This document shows, piece by piece, positions 43,996 through 52,983 of a stretch of 64,000 nucleotides of DNA (the stretch's first letter is position 1; each line of letters begins with the position of its first letter). This stretch comes from Nitrospira sp. GTDB taxonomy: Bacteria > Nitrospirota > Nitrospiria > Nitrospirales > Nitrospiraceae. The notes beneath the pieces are model-generated. The model ran no database searches. It was not told the DNA's origin and saw only the letters and a program-made list of their open reading frames with translations. The position numbers and the translations under genes were made by a program. The DNA lies in the NCBI GenBank assembly GCA_024998625.1, contig JACOEL010000007.1:1-64000 (forward strand), given 5' to 3'.

Positions 43996-44679
43996 CTAGA
44001 GTTTTTTCCCGGTCATGATTTCGTAAGCTTCCTCGATCGTCTCCACTTCACGCACCAAGACATTCGATTCAGGGTTTAGGCTGACTCGGTTGACTCGCGG
44101 GGCATAAAACTGCCCTCGCGGCACGAGCAGCACATGGTAGCCGGCCCTCGCCGCTGCCGTTGTTTTTTCAGCCACCTGCGCGACCTGTCCGATCCGGCCA
44201 TCACCTTCCAGCGTTCCGGTGATCGTAATGTCCTGTTTCAGGTGGTCACCTTTCAGCAAGGCTAGAAAACCGATGGCCAAGGCGGCTTCTGCGGTCGCTC
44301 CCTCTGCGTTCAGTGGCCCTGAAAATGTCGCATAGAGGGACAAGGTTCCGGTCGGCCGGACGGATGGAGCAAGGCGTTCGACGGCAAAGCGAAAGGCCCG
44401 CTGAATAGAACTCATCCCGGTCCCTCTGACGGGAACCTGACTTCGCCCCCACCGTAACGACAAGGGATCCGGATGGGTTCCTTCGTCCCATTTCATCACA
44501 AATGTCGGGAAGCCGACTTGGTCGTCCGTGTAGGTGGCAATGGAGATGGGGACTGTGAGGGTTCGGCTTGCAGAGGCGGTAGAGGGAAACAATAAAAGCA
44601 GGGCCGAGAGGGAGAGGGCGACTCCCGCAACCATGCCTGAGAATGTGCCGCTTCTGGGGCATGTTGTTCGCGCGCGCAT
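43996..44679 (-). CDS. Exported Lon-protease-like (S16) domain protein
   Basis: 227 residues: signal peptide (hydrophobic 16-32, SASA cleavage site), then a stand-alone S16-like domain. The alignment by spacing to E. coli Lon is good around ITITGTLEGDGRIGQVAQVAEKTTAAARAG. Lys172 falls at the catalytic Lys, but the nucleophile position, Ser in GPSAG of Lon, is Thr129 in EGATAEAA. So it is either a Thr-nucleophile variant or an inactive, binding-only domain. No ATPase domain is attached. The gene faces the CHAT gene across the terminator and starts without a clear ribosome-binding site. Periplasmic location is inferred from the signal peptide. Confidence 0.75.
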   Translation of the reverse strand: MRARTTCPRSGTFSGMVAGVALSLSALLLLFPSTASASRTLTVPISIATYTDDQVGFPTFVMKWDEGTHPDPLSLRWGRSQVPVRGTGMSSIQRAFRFAVERLAPSVRPTGTLSLYATFSGPLNAEGATAEAALAIGFLALLKGDHLKQDITITGTLEGDGRIGQVAQVAEKTTAAARAGYHVLLVPRGQFYAPRVNRVSLNPESNVLVREVETIEEAYEIMTGKKL

Positions 44680-44756
44680 GAATCAAGTCTAGATGAGGAT
44701 GCTCGATTGTCAAATCGGCCTGGCCCCGTCATTGTTTGCAGTGAGAGCGTTCAGGA

Positions 44757-44796
44757 ATGAGTGTGGTAAATGTCCGAAAACACTCATCTCTTTTTC
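44757..44796. other. Inverted repeat with T-rich 3' flank between divergent genes
   Basis: ATGAGTGT (44757-44764) pairs with ACACTCAT (44780-44787) around a 15-base loop and is followed by CTCTTTTT. It lies between the divergent Lon-like and SDR genes, where a terminator is not needed, so an operator is as likely. The stem is only eight base pairs. Confidence 0.3.
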
Positions 44797-44946
44797 TGGT
44801 TTCAGGAATTACCTACTGAAATGCGCGAGGTGGCGGTTCATCCGGACCCATGATGCCTCTTGCCTCAGGCGCGTGATATTCTGCGTCTTAACCATCTGCT
44901 CGCCCGGGCATGAATGGCAATCAGTGCTGCAAGGAGAAGAGAACGT

Positions 44947-45810
44947 ATGGCGGTGCAGGGACCGATTGTGATCACCGGAGCGTCCTCCGGAATTGGTGCG
45001 GCATGCGCGCGGTATCTCGATGCGTTGGGCTTCACCGTGTGGGCGGGTGTTCGCAGTGCGCAGGACGGGGAGGCGCTGACACGGCTGGCCTCCTCACGTC
45101 TCCGTGTGTTGATGTTGGATGTAACGGAGCCGGCGTCGATCGAGGCGGCCCGCAAGGCGTTGGCCGAGGCTACGCGTGACACGGGACTGGCGGGCCTCGT
45201 GAACAATGCCGGCATCTCTGTCGCCGGCCCCCTGGAACTTCTGCCTCTCGCAGAGGTGCGAACTCAGTTTGAAGTGAATGTGATCGGTGCCCTCGCGGTG
45301 ACCCAAGCGCTGCTCCCATTGCTGCGGCGGGTGCGCGGGCGGATCGTCAACATCAGCTCGATCGCCGGCCTTGCTGCCACGCCATTTCTCGGCGCCTACT
45401 GCAGCTCGAAGTTTGCGTTGGAGGCGATGAGCGATGCGCTACGGCTCGAATTGGCGCCGTGGGGCATCTCGGTGTCGCTGATAGAGCCGGGTGCGATCCA
45501 GTCTCAAATATGGCAACGGGCTACGATGTCGGCTACGCGCACACTCGGTGGCGTCGAGCCGGAGGCACTCGCCCTGTATGCTCAGCCGTTGTCCCGCATG
45601 CAGGAGGTCATGGCCGCCGCCGCCGCGCGCGCCATTCCGGCAGAGGTGGTGGCACGTGTGGTGGCCGACGCATTGATCGCCGCGCGACCACGTGCGCGTT
45701 ATCTGGTCGGCAAGGATGCGCGATTCAGAGCCATGCTGAAATGGATCCTGCCCGACTGCGCTCAAGATCGACTGTTGGCCTGGTTTCTAGGATTGCCTCA
45801 TCGGGGCTAG
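44947..45810 (+). CDS. Short-chain dehydrogenase/reductase
   Basis: 287 residues of the classical SDR fold. The cofactor loop TGASSGIG is near residues 10-17, NNAG near 92, the catalytic Ser in NISSIAG near 138 and YCSSK with catalytic Tyr and Lys near 155. An NADP(H) preference is suggested by the Arg-rich region after the second strand (GVRSAQDG). The C-terminal 60 residues (PRARYLVGKDARFRAMLKWILP) are typical of retinol/steroid-dehydrogenase-like members. The ATG at 44947 follows AAGGAGAAGAG; an upstream in-frame start is less likely. The Nudix gene follows after 50 bases. The substrate is unknown. Confidence 0.9.
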   Translation: MAVQGPIVITGASSGIGAACARYLDALGFTVWAGVRSAQDGEALTRLASSRLRVLMLDVTEPASIEAARKALAEATRDTGLAGLVNNAGISVAGPLELLPLAEVRTQFEVNVIGALAVTQALLPLLRRVRGRIVNISSIAGLAATPFLGAYCSSKFALEAMSDALRLELAPWGISVSLIEPGAIQSQIWQRATMSATRTLGGVEPEALALYAQPLSRMQEVMAAAAARAIPAEVVARVVADALIAARPRARYLVGKDARFRAMLKWILPDCAQDRLLAWFLGLPHRG

Positions 45811-45860
45811 AAGGAGTAAGTCAGACGGAATGTTGAGTGCGGTGGGGGTAAGAACGGGTT

Positions 45861-46283
45861 ATGCCTGAAGCAGGGTTGGTACGATCAGCAGGAGGAGTGG
45901 TGTTCCGGCGACAGGATGTGTTGCTGATCCGGGTGTCCGATATCAAGGGGCGTCCCGTCTGGTCGTTCCCCAAGGGCCGGCTCGACGCCGGAGAAACGCC
46001 TGCGCAGGCCGCGTTGCGCGAAGTATTGGAAGAAACCGGATGGTGCTGCCGAATCGAGGCGGACCTCTCCACGACCGAATATTGGTTTCATCGGGAGGGG
46101 CGGCGGTTCCGCAAGACGGTCGTGTGGTTCAAGATGTCGGCGCTCGAGGAGGCGGGAGTGCCCGATGGAGAGGTCGAGGAGGTGCAGTGGGTCGATCGCG
46201 AAGTCGCACTCGGTCGCCTGACGTATCCATCGGACGTGGCGTTGTTGTCTCAAGCGCTTTCCCAGGGGCCTTCCTCGCGATAG
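45861..46283 (+). CDS. Nudix hydrolase
   Basis: 140 residues with a complete Nudix box beginning GRLDAGETPAQAALREVLEE near residue 39 and ending ETGW. The box binds Mg2+ and cleaves nucleoside-diphosphate-linked compounds. The size and the FPKGRLDAGE context resemble Ap4A hydrolase/MutT-like proteins of the diadenosine polyphosphate type. It follows the SDR gene at 50 bases and may share its transcript. Confidence 0.88.
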   Translation: MPEAGLVRSAGGVVFRRQDVLLIRVSDIKGRPVWSFPKGRLDAGETPAQAALREVLEETGWCCRIEADLSTTEYWFHREGRRFRKTVVWFKMSALEEAGVPDGEVEEVQWVDREVALGRLTYPSDVALLSQALSQGPSSR

Positions 46284-46547
46284 CCGCAATAGTCCGGCTG
46301 CGAGACCGGTGTGAGATGCAATCGCTTGAAAGGGCGCGGGTGTTCCGGGTCAGCTTGAGCCCACCTGTCTGCCTTGACATGGCCGGCCCCCTTTACTAGA
46401 CTCGCCACGAGAGTGACTCTGCGCCTTGCCTTGCAAGGCCGTGCTCTGCAGAGACGCGCCTTCCCTCACGAGTCGGTTTCTCCGGACGAACGTCAACCCG
46501 TGGCGCGTTGATCCGTATTTCCCCATCGTTCACCCGAGGGCCCGCCT

Positions 46548-49500
46548 GTGTATAGTCTGGCTCGCTTTTCCCTGTTGGAAATGACCGAATGTTCGGCCGT
46601 GCTGCGTCAGCTTGGCGAGCAATCGAGTTCGCTCCAGGATGCCGCATCACGAGCCGTGGACTATCTGTTCCGTACCCTCGGGAATCCCGAAACAGGGGCT
46701 CGCGACTGTGTCCTGGTTCGCTGCTTCAAGACCGTCTCCTACAACCGGTTGAATCCGGAGACCCAGCAGAGGGTTCGGGAACAGCTCGGGGGTATCGCTC
46801 CGTCCCCTGATCTCAAGTGTTTCACGCTCATGGCCACGGCCGGGGAGGAGACGGAGTGGAATCAAGTGGAGTGTTCCCATCGCTACCGGGCGATTCCGAT
46901 GGTCAGCGCCGATTTCGTCAAACAATTTCCGATGTTCTCCCAACTCCTGCACCAGTTCGGCCTCTCCTCCAGTTTTGACGTGACTCCGGAGGGGGAGTGG
47001 TTGGTGGACCTGGAGGAGAAGACGTACAACGTATTTTATGTGCCGGATGCGGTGGGGAGCCCCTATGTCCCGGTGCAGGAAGGGTTTGTGTTGAAGTACG
47101 GGGTAAAGTCGGTGTTGTGTTTCGGTGGGATGTTGCCGTCCCGAGATCTCTTCGCCGTGATTTTATTCTCCAGAATACCGGTGCCCCGTGATACGGCTGC
47201 CCTGTGCAAGTCGCTTGCCCTCAGCCTGAAAACGTCGTTGCTGGCTTGCGACGAGACCGTTCCTTCGGAGGCAGGTGTCGATGCGTACTCCTCGTCGGCT
47301 CCGGTGGTCGGCGCATCGGAACAAGGGGCCGGCCTCCGGCATCAGTCCCGCTTGGCGGTGGCCGAACAATTACTACGGGTCTATGAAAATGCGGTCCGTA
47401 CGCAATCGGTGGGAATTGCGCAGGCGAAACAAGCTCTTTGGGAGCGCGCTGATGCGCTTGCGCGATCTGAACAGGCGTTGATCGAGCAGACCAGGATCGT
47501 GAACTCCGTCCTGCGGAGTATGGGTGACGGGGTTGTGGTGACCGATGCCGAGGGGCAGTTGGTCGTTGCCAATCCGGCGGTGGAAAGTATTCTGGGCTTT
47601 TCGCCCGCGGACATTCCTCTGACGGCATGGGCTGAACGGTATGAGTTTTTGCACGCGGACCTGGTGACGCCGTTCGGACAGGATGAGTGGCCGCTGGCGC
47701 GCGCGCTGCGAGGCGAAAAAATCGACTGGCTCGAAGTCTATCTGCGGGCTTCGCAGGGTCTGCCGGGCCGGTGGATCAGCATCAATGCCAGGCCGATCAA
47801 GGATGAGGCCGGTGTGCTCTCCGGGACCGTGATGGTGTTTCACGACATTACGTGGCTCAAACGGGCGCAGGATGCCTTGTTCGAATCGGAATATCGATTC
47901 CGGAGTTTGGTGGAAGGGGCGCGTGATATCATCTTCACGCTCTCGGCGGACATCACGATTACTTCGCTCAACCCGGCTTTTGAGACGGTGACCAATTGGT
48001 CGCGTTCGCAATGGATGGGGGAGCCGCTCGTTGCCTTGCTGCATCCCGATGACGCGGGGTTCTGTCAGGATGTGTTGCAGGCGATTCTTGAACGCGGAGC
48101 GCCGCTGACCTGTTCGATGCAGATCAGCACAAAACAGGGCGGGTACGTCACCGGAGAATTCGTCGGGACCCCGCAAATGCGGCAGGGCCGTGTCATCGGG
48201 GTCTTGGGCATCATCCGTGATGTGACTGAACGCCGACGGATCGAGGATGCGCTCCGGGTCAGCGAGGAGCGGTTGCGCTCCATTGTGCAGTCGACGAAAG
48301 ACGCCATCGTGCTGGTCAATGCGCTGATGAAAGTTGCGTTTTGGAACAAGGGTGCCGAAGCGACCTTCGGTTATTCGGCCGAGGAAATCATCGGTCAGCC
48401 TGTGACGATGATCATTCCCGAGCGGTATCATGAGGAGTTGGAACGGAATGTTCAGCGGGTGCGATTGTTTGAACGGGTGCAGTTGACGAGCAGGACGCTG
48501 GAACTCCTCGGCCGTCGAAAAGACGGCGGCGAATTTCCCCTCGAGCTGAGCGTGACCTCCTGGAAGGGGAAATCGGATCTCTTTTTTACGATCATCATGC
48601 GCGATATCAGTGAGCGGCGATCGGCGGAAGAGGAATTGGATCGCCTGCATCATCACAATCAAGTCGTGCTCAATTCAGCCGGGGAGGGCATCTACGGGAT
48701 CGATCGGGACGGGCGGCTGACGTTCGTCAATCCGGCAGCGGCGAAGATGTTCGGCTGGGAGGCGGAGGCATTGATCGGACAGCCCTTTTCTGCGTTGGTC
48801 CACCGTCCCGACTTTCATGAGGGAGCTTCCGGTGAACGCTCCAGTCCCATTGTGGAGACCATTCAGGGCGGGGAGATTCGGGAGGAGGCGGACAGCCGGT
48901 TCTGGCGAAGAGACGGCACCAGTTTTCCGGTGGAGTATGTGAGTACGCCGATTCGGGAGCGGGGGGACATCGTCGGGGCGGTAGTCGTCTTCAAAGATAC
49001 GACGGATCGGAAACGGGCTGAGGCGCAGTTGCAGGACTCATTGCGTCGCCTGCGCAAACTGTCCGGGCGGATGGAGGGGATTCGAGAAGAGGAACGCGGG
49101 CGAATTGCACGTGAGTTGCATGATGAATTGGGCGTCGGCCTGACCTGTCTGAAGATCGATCTATCCCGCCTGAGCGGATTGCTGGGAGAGCGGTTGGAGC
49201 CTCGGGATCGCGCCAAGGTCGACGAAAAAATTCGAGGCATGAAGGAGCAGGTGGATAGTACTATCACCTCTGTGCAACGTATCGTGGCGGAGTTGCGCCC
49301 CGGCGTGCTCGACGATCTTGGCCTGGTTGCGGCCATCGAATGGCAGTGTCGAGACTTTCAACGCCGCACCGGTGTGGCCTGCCACTGCACCGTCAGTCAT
49401 GAAGATTTGCGGGTGGACCCTGAGTATGCCACTGCGGTCTTTCGGATTTGCCAGGAGGCGTTGACCAACGTGACCCGTCATGCTCAGGCCACGGAGGTGC

Positions 49501-49703
49501 ACGTGCGCTTGGAAGATCAGGGCGAGGGGCTGCTGTTGCAGGTCAGCGACAACGGTCGTGGCATTCCAGCCGATCGCCTTGCGGATGCCAGATCGTTCGG
49601 CCTGCTGGGGATGCGGGAGCGCGCCGGTCTGCTCGGCGGGGATGTACAGATCGAGACGAAGGAGGGCAGCGGGACGACGATCGCGCTGCAGTTGCCTCGC
49701 TAA
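46548..49703 (+). CDS. Multi-PAS sensor histidine kinase, NarX/DegS type
   Basis: 1051 residues without obvious membrane segments, so a cytosolic sensor. The N-terminal ~250 residues have no domain I can name, possibly GAF- or heme-binding-like (VKQFPMFSQLLHQFGL). A helix follows, then four PAS modules starting near residues 318, 448, 578 and 700, each preceded by the S-E-E-R-type linker helix. HisKA_3 has the phospho-acceptor His858 in ARELHDELGVG; the ATPase shows EALTNVTRHAQA and SDNGRGIPADR. The start is GTG 46548 with GAGGG upstream, or ATG 46581. The partner regulator begins 16 bases after the stop. Signals sensed are unknown; redox or gas sensing by PAS is common. Confidence 0.9.
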   Translation: MYSLARFSLLEMTECSAVLRQLGEQSSSLQDAASRAVDYLFRTLGNPETGARDCVLVRCFKTVSYNRLNPETQQRVREQLGGIAPSPDLKCFTLMATAGEETEWNQVECSHRYRAIPMVSADFVKQFPMFSQLLHQFGLSSSFDVTPEGEWLVDLEEKTYNVFYVPDAVGSPYVPVQEGFVLKYGVKSVLCFGGMLPSRDLFAVILFSRIPVPRDTAALCKSLALSLKTSLLACDETVPSEAGVDAYSSSAPVVGASEQGAGLRHQSRLAVAEQLLRVYENAVRTQSVGIAQAKQALWERADALARSEQALIEQTRIVNSVLRSMGDGVVVTDAEGQLVVANPAVESILGFSPADIPLTAWAERYEFLHADLVTPFGQDEWPLARALRGEKIDWLEVYLRASQGLPGRWISINARPIKDEAGVLSGTVMVFHDITWLKRAQDALFESEYRFRSLVEGARDIIFTLSADITITSLNPAFETVTNWSRSQWMGEPLVALLHPDDAGFCQDVLQAILERGAPLTCSMQISTKQGGYVTGEFVGTPQMRQGRVIGVLGIIRDVTERRRIEDALRVSEERLRSIVQSTKDAIVLVNALMKVAFWNKGAEATFGYSAEEIIGQPVTMIIPERYHEELERNVQRVRLFERVQLTSRTLELLGRRKDGGEFPLELSVTSWKGKSDLFFTIIMRDISERRSAEEELDRLHHHNQVVLNSAGEGIYGIDRDGRLTFVNPAAAKMFGWEAEALIGQPFSALVHRPDFHEGASGERSSPIVETIQGGEIREEADSRFWRRDGTSFPVEYVSTPIRERGDIVGAVVVFKDTTDRKRAEAQLQDSLRRLRKLSGRMEGIREEERGRIARELHDELGVGLTCLKIDLSRLSGLLGERLEPRDRAKVDEKIRGMKEQVDSTITSVQRIVAELRPGVLDDLGLVAAIEWQCRDFQRRTGVACHCTVSHEDLRVDPEYATAVFRICQEALTNVTRHAQATEVHVRLEDQGEGLLLQVSDNGRGIPADRLADARSFGLLGMRERAGLLGGDVQIETKEGSGTTIALQLPR

Positions 49704-49719
49704 GACGGAGGATCAGGAC

Positions 49720-50382
49720 ATGATGGAGGGCACTATGCGAACAACAGGGATCGTGCGGATACTCGTCGTCGATGATCACCCTTCGTTTCGTCGCGGCGTG
49801 AAGGATATTCTGGAAGAGGGATTCGAGGGCGCCAGCATGGCTGAGTGTGGAAATGCGCAGGAAATGCTGGACCAGGTTCGCGAGCAGCCCTATGACCTCG
49901 TCGTCATGGACATTAGTATGCCGGGTCGGAGCGGGCCGGAAGTGTTGAAGGAGCTGAAACAACTGGCGCCGACGTTGCCGGTCTTGATCTTGAGCATGCA
50001 CCCGGAAGACCAGTATGCCATTCGTATGTTTAAGGCCGGCGCGGCAGGGTATCTCACGAAGGCGAGCGCGCCGGAAGAGCTGGTCCATGCGGCGAAAAAA
50101 GTCATGTCGGGCGGGCAGTACGTCAGTGCTTCGGTAGGTGAAGCCTTGGCCTTGACGGTCAGGACCGGGGTCGACAAGTTGGCCCATGAACGGCTGTCGG
50201 ATCGGGAGTACGAAGTGCTCTGTCTGATCGCCTCCGGACAGACCGTCAGTGATATTGCCGAAAGTATTCATCTCAGCGTGACGACGATCAGTACGTATCG
50301 AGCGAGAATTCTGGACAAAATGAATTTGAAAAATAATGCCGAGTTGACGCGCTATGCGTTGCAGCATGGATTGGTCGTATAA
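49720..50382 (+). CDS. LuxR/NarL-type response regulator
   Basis: 220 residues: a receiver domain with the acidic pair VVDDHPSFRRG near residue 16-26, phospho-Asp64 in VVMDISMPG and Lys in GYLTKASAPEEL near 115, then a LuxR HTH (LSDREYEVLCLIASGQTVSDIAESI..., about 155-210). It is the evident target of the kinase just upstream. ATG 49720 has GGAGG eight bases upstream; ATG 49735, with GGAGGG four bases upstream, is an alternative start. Confidence 0.92.
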   Translation: MMEGTMRTTGIVRILVVDDHPSFRRGVKDILEEGFEGASMAECGNAQEMLDQVREQPYDLVVMDISMPGRSGPEVLKELKQLAPTLPVLILSMHPEDQYAIRMFKAGAAGYLTKASAPEELVHAAKKVMSGGQYVSASVGEALALTVRTGVDKLAHERLSDREYEVLCLIASGQTVSDIAESIHLSVTTISTYRARILDKMNLKNNAELTRYALQHGLVV

Positions 50383-50511
50383 AGTATCAAGAATGGGATT
50401 GGCCTCGCCAGCGTCGTTATAACCATGACATCGAGCCACTGTCTATTTGTGACACAGGAATCGCACCTCTGCCGATAGCATCCTCCTCTCCACGGGCCTA
50501 TCCTAGTCTTC

Positions 50512-50754
50512 ATGCAGAAGCCGTGGATCTCCACTACGACGACATTGCTCGCGGTCTTTGAGGCCGCACAGGGACAGGGATCGGCAGAGTGGTCTGGTAT
50601 TGATCGCCGAACGGGGTCCTTTCGTGCGGGTTGGCCTGACATCCTCACCCGGTTGACCGCCGTCGAAGCCGCGATGTTGCAAGACCTCGCCTGGTGGGGC
50701 CCTCAAATGGAGCGCCGACTGACGCAACTCGCAGACGTTCAAACCACAACCTAA
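50512..50754 (+). CDS. Small hypothetical protein
   Basis: 80 residues, not recognised. It has no clear ribosome-binding site. Its place 25 bases before the pseudo-receiver gene, on the same strand and in a region with no other gene, makes it plausible. The sequence is Trp- and Thr-rich with one amphipathic helix (LTRLTAVEAAMLQDLAWW). It could be a chance frame. Confidence 0.35.
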   Translation: MQKPWISTTTTLLAVFEAAQGQGSAEWSGIDRRTGSFRAGWPDILTRLTAVEAAMLQDLAWWGPQMERRLTQLADVQTTT

Positions 50755-50778
50755 GCCGATCCAGACGCGGATGAACTG

Positions 50779-51168
50779 ATGAAGCAACCGAGTGGTAGAA
50801 GCGGACAGCGAGCCGTAAAGCGACCCACGGTCGCCGTGGTGTACGAAGACGTCACGACTGGTTACAAGTGCGCCGATTGGTTTGCGCTGCACGGGTACCA
50901 AGCCACCATGACATCGGCAGTCCACCATCTGGAGCGCAACCTGAAGGAACTTCGTCCTGATGTGATCGTGGTGAGATTGTCGTCCGCACCGACACCGCTG
51001 CACAGTACCGTTCCCAGACTCAAAATGACCTGCCCGCAAGTGCCGATTATTGCGATGGTGGATCAATCAACGGATGCCCGAGATGGGGTGGCTCCTGATC
51101 TGACCAAGGCTTTCGGCGCTGATGTCTTTATGTGTGATTCGCTGGATCCGCCATCGCCGCCCTCATAG
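50779..51168 (+). CDS. Degenerate receiver-domain (pseudo-receiver) protein
   Basis: 129 residues that read like a CheY-fold receiver: strand VAVVYEDV, helix TGYKCADWFALHGYQATMTS, strand PDVIVVRLSS, then PIIAMVDQS and FGADVFMCDS. The phospho-Asp position after the third strand is occupied by Arg (VVRL) and the conserved Lys near the end is replaced (MCDS), so it cannot be phosphorylated in the usual way. It lies about 105 bases before a sigma-54 response regulator and may modulate it or be a decaying receiver. Confidence in the fold is moderate. Confidence 0.6.
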   Translation: MKQPSGRSGQRAVKRPTVAVVYEDVTTGYKCADWFALHGYQATMTSAVHHLERNLKELRPDVIVVRLSSAPTPLHSTVPRLKMTCPQVPIIAMVDQSTDARDGVAPDLTKAFGADVFMCDSLDPPSPPS

Positions 51169-51273
51169 TGCGCCACCACGCCTGACTTGCTCAGACACCG
51201 CCTAGCATAGACAGTGCGACGATGGTCAGCCGTCCATCGTGCCATTGTCTCACCAGCTGAAAGGAGCCGAATC

Positions 51274-52686
51274 GTGGCGAAACCCAGGGTATTTGTTCTC
51301 ACCGATGATCAGACAACCGTTGCCGCCGTGCGTAGCTCGATCGAGAGCGAGTGTGAGGTGTTCGTGGCCGCATGGGATCGGACGGCGGTGGTTCAGATTC
51401 ACGAACAGGTCCCGTTGGTCATGCTGCTGGATTTGGGATCCTCCTCCGATCCCGCTGTCGAGGACCGCGTGCGGGTTCTGCAGGAAGTGCGACAAACCGG
51501 CCATGCCGGGAAAGTCATCGCCTGCACGGAAAAGACGGAGCGCCGTCTCGCCGTCCGCGCGATTCAGTATGGAGCATACGATGTGTTGTCTAAGCCGCTG
51601 GATATCACCCTCCTGACACAACTCATCCGGCGGGCTGCGGGAGTGGCTGATCTGGAGCGGGAGGCCCGAGGCGTCATGGTTGGAGGAGGCCCTGAGGAAT
51701 TCAGCGGCATGCTCGGCACCAGTGCCAGCATTCACCGTATCTTCGATGCCATACGAAAGGTTTCCACGAACGATGCGCCGATCTTGATCACCGGGGAAAG
51801 CGGTACAGGCAAGGAGCTGACGGCGCGCGCGATCCACGAGAGAGGGTTACGGCGGCAGGGATCATTCATTCCCATCAACTGCGGGGCGATTCCGGAAAGT
51901 CTGCTGGAATCGGAGCTCTTCGGGTACGAGCGTGGAGCCTTTACGGGAGCGGTGAGCCAAAAGAAAGGCAAGGTTGAATTTGCCCAAGGGGGGACGCTTT
52001 TCCTCGATGAAGTAGGCGAACTCCCGAATGCCTTGCAGGTCAAGTTGTTACGGTTTCTCCAGGACCACACGTTTGAGCGGGTGGGCGGGCATCAGCCGAT
52101 TGAAATGAACGTTCGAATCATCGCCGCTACGAATGTGAATCTGAAGGAGGCCATTGAAAAAGGAACGTTCCGAGAGGACCTCTACTATCGGCTGGGGGTT
52201 GTCCATATCAATGTGCCTCCGCTTCGGGAGCGCGGTGAGGATGTGGCGTTGATGGCCATGGTGTTCCTGCGTCAGGCGGCCGCGCACTACGATAAACATC
52301 TGGAAGGTTTTACCCGCGAAGCGCTGGAGGCGATGCGCGCCTATGCTTGGCCGGGGAATGTGCGTGAATTGTCGAACAGGGTTGGTCGTGCGGTGGTGAT
52401 GGCGGAAGGCACGCACGTGGCACCGGCGGATCTGGATATCCCGCACGAGGTGGCGCGACCGGACGGCAGCTCGATTTCGCTCAAGGTGAATCAACAGCGG
52501 ATCGAGACCGATCTGATCATGAAGGCCTTCACGCTGTCGCAGGGGAACTTGAGTCGAGCCGCTCAGGAATTAGGCATCAGTCGTTCGACGTTGTATCGAC
52601 GGCTGCGCCAGTACGGGATGGATCGGACGCTTGATGCGCGGCGAGCGCTCGGGGTGTTCCCGCGGGCCTCGCTGTCAGAGCATTGA
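51274..52686 (+). CDS. Sigma-54-dependent response regulator (PrsR/NtrC-like)
   Basis: 470 residues: an N-terminal receiver with phospho-Asp53 in MLLDLG and Lys in LSKPLD near 110, a central AAA+ domain with Walker A GESGTGKE from residue 174, the sigma-54 contact GAFTGA at 221-226 and FLDEVGEL, and a C-terminal Fis-type HTH (AAQELGISRSTLYRRLRQYG). The GTG at 51274 is taken as the start because AAAGGAG lies seven bases upstream and it matches the beginning of the receiver. The architecture recalls the PrsR-type regulators linked to exopolysaccharide/PEP-CTERM systems, but no such target is in the window. The cognate kinase is not adjacent unless the 46548 kinase cross-talks. Confidence 0.92.
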   Translation: MAKPRVFVLTDDQTTVAAVRSSIESECEVFVAAWDRTAVVQIHEQVPLVMLLDLGSSSDPAVEDRVRVLQEVRQTGHAGKVIACTEKTERRLAVRAIQYGAYDVLSKPLDITLLTQLIRRAAGVADLEREARGVMVGGGPEEFSGMLGTSASIHRIFDAIRKVSTNDAPILITGESGTGKELTARAIHERGLRRQGSFIPINCGAIPESLLESELFGYERGAFTGAVSQKKGKVEFAQGGTLFLDEVGELPNALQVKLLRFLQDHTFERVGGHQPIEMNVRIIAATNVNLKEAIEKGTFREDLYYRLGVVHINVPPLRERGEDVALMAMVFLRQAAAHYDKHLEGFTREALEAMRAYAWPGNVRELSNRVGRAVVMAEGTHVAPADLDIPHEVARPDGSSISLKVNQQRIETDLIMKAFTLSQGNLSRAAQELGISRSTLYRRLRQYGMDRTLDARRALGVFPRASLSEH

Positions 52687-52983
52687 TGAGCGGCCGATAC
52701 CGTGAGATTGATCGTGGCTGGCGCGCCGTGGAGGTACAACCCTGACGCTCTCGCAGGTCGAGCGAGCGCACAAGTGCGTAAAACGGTTGACCGTCGTACA
52801 GGTATTTGGTACATACAACAGTCTCCGATCACCTGCTGATCTTGCTGTTCTCCAGGGCACGGCTCCTTACCTTGGTCTGTAGCCCATCCTGTAACAATGG
52901 TACGCGTGGATTGTTTGCTGCACGCATAACGGGTTAAGAAATCTATGGGCGCAGCCTTGTCAGTGACGTGCTGACGGCGCGAA
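52687..52983. other. Gene-less stretch upstream of the M15-like peptidase
   Basis: About 300 bases with no supported gene, no clear terminator and no recognisable promoter boxes. It contains minus-strand frames that are too short and without start signals. Confidence 0.4.

Noticed and set aside
47373..48662. 429-codon minus-strand frame opposite the PAS kinase
   Set aside because: Antisense shadow; Arg/His/Pro-rich with no recognisable domain.
51274..52686. Assigning the sigma-54 regulator firmly to a PEP-CTERM/exopolysaccharide system
   Set aside because: The architecture fits, but no PEP-CTERM protein, exosortase or polysaccharide gene is in the window.
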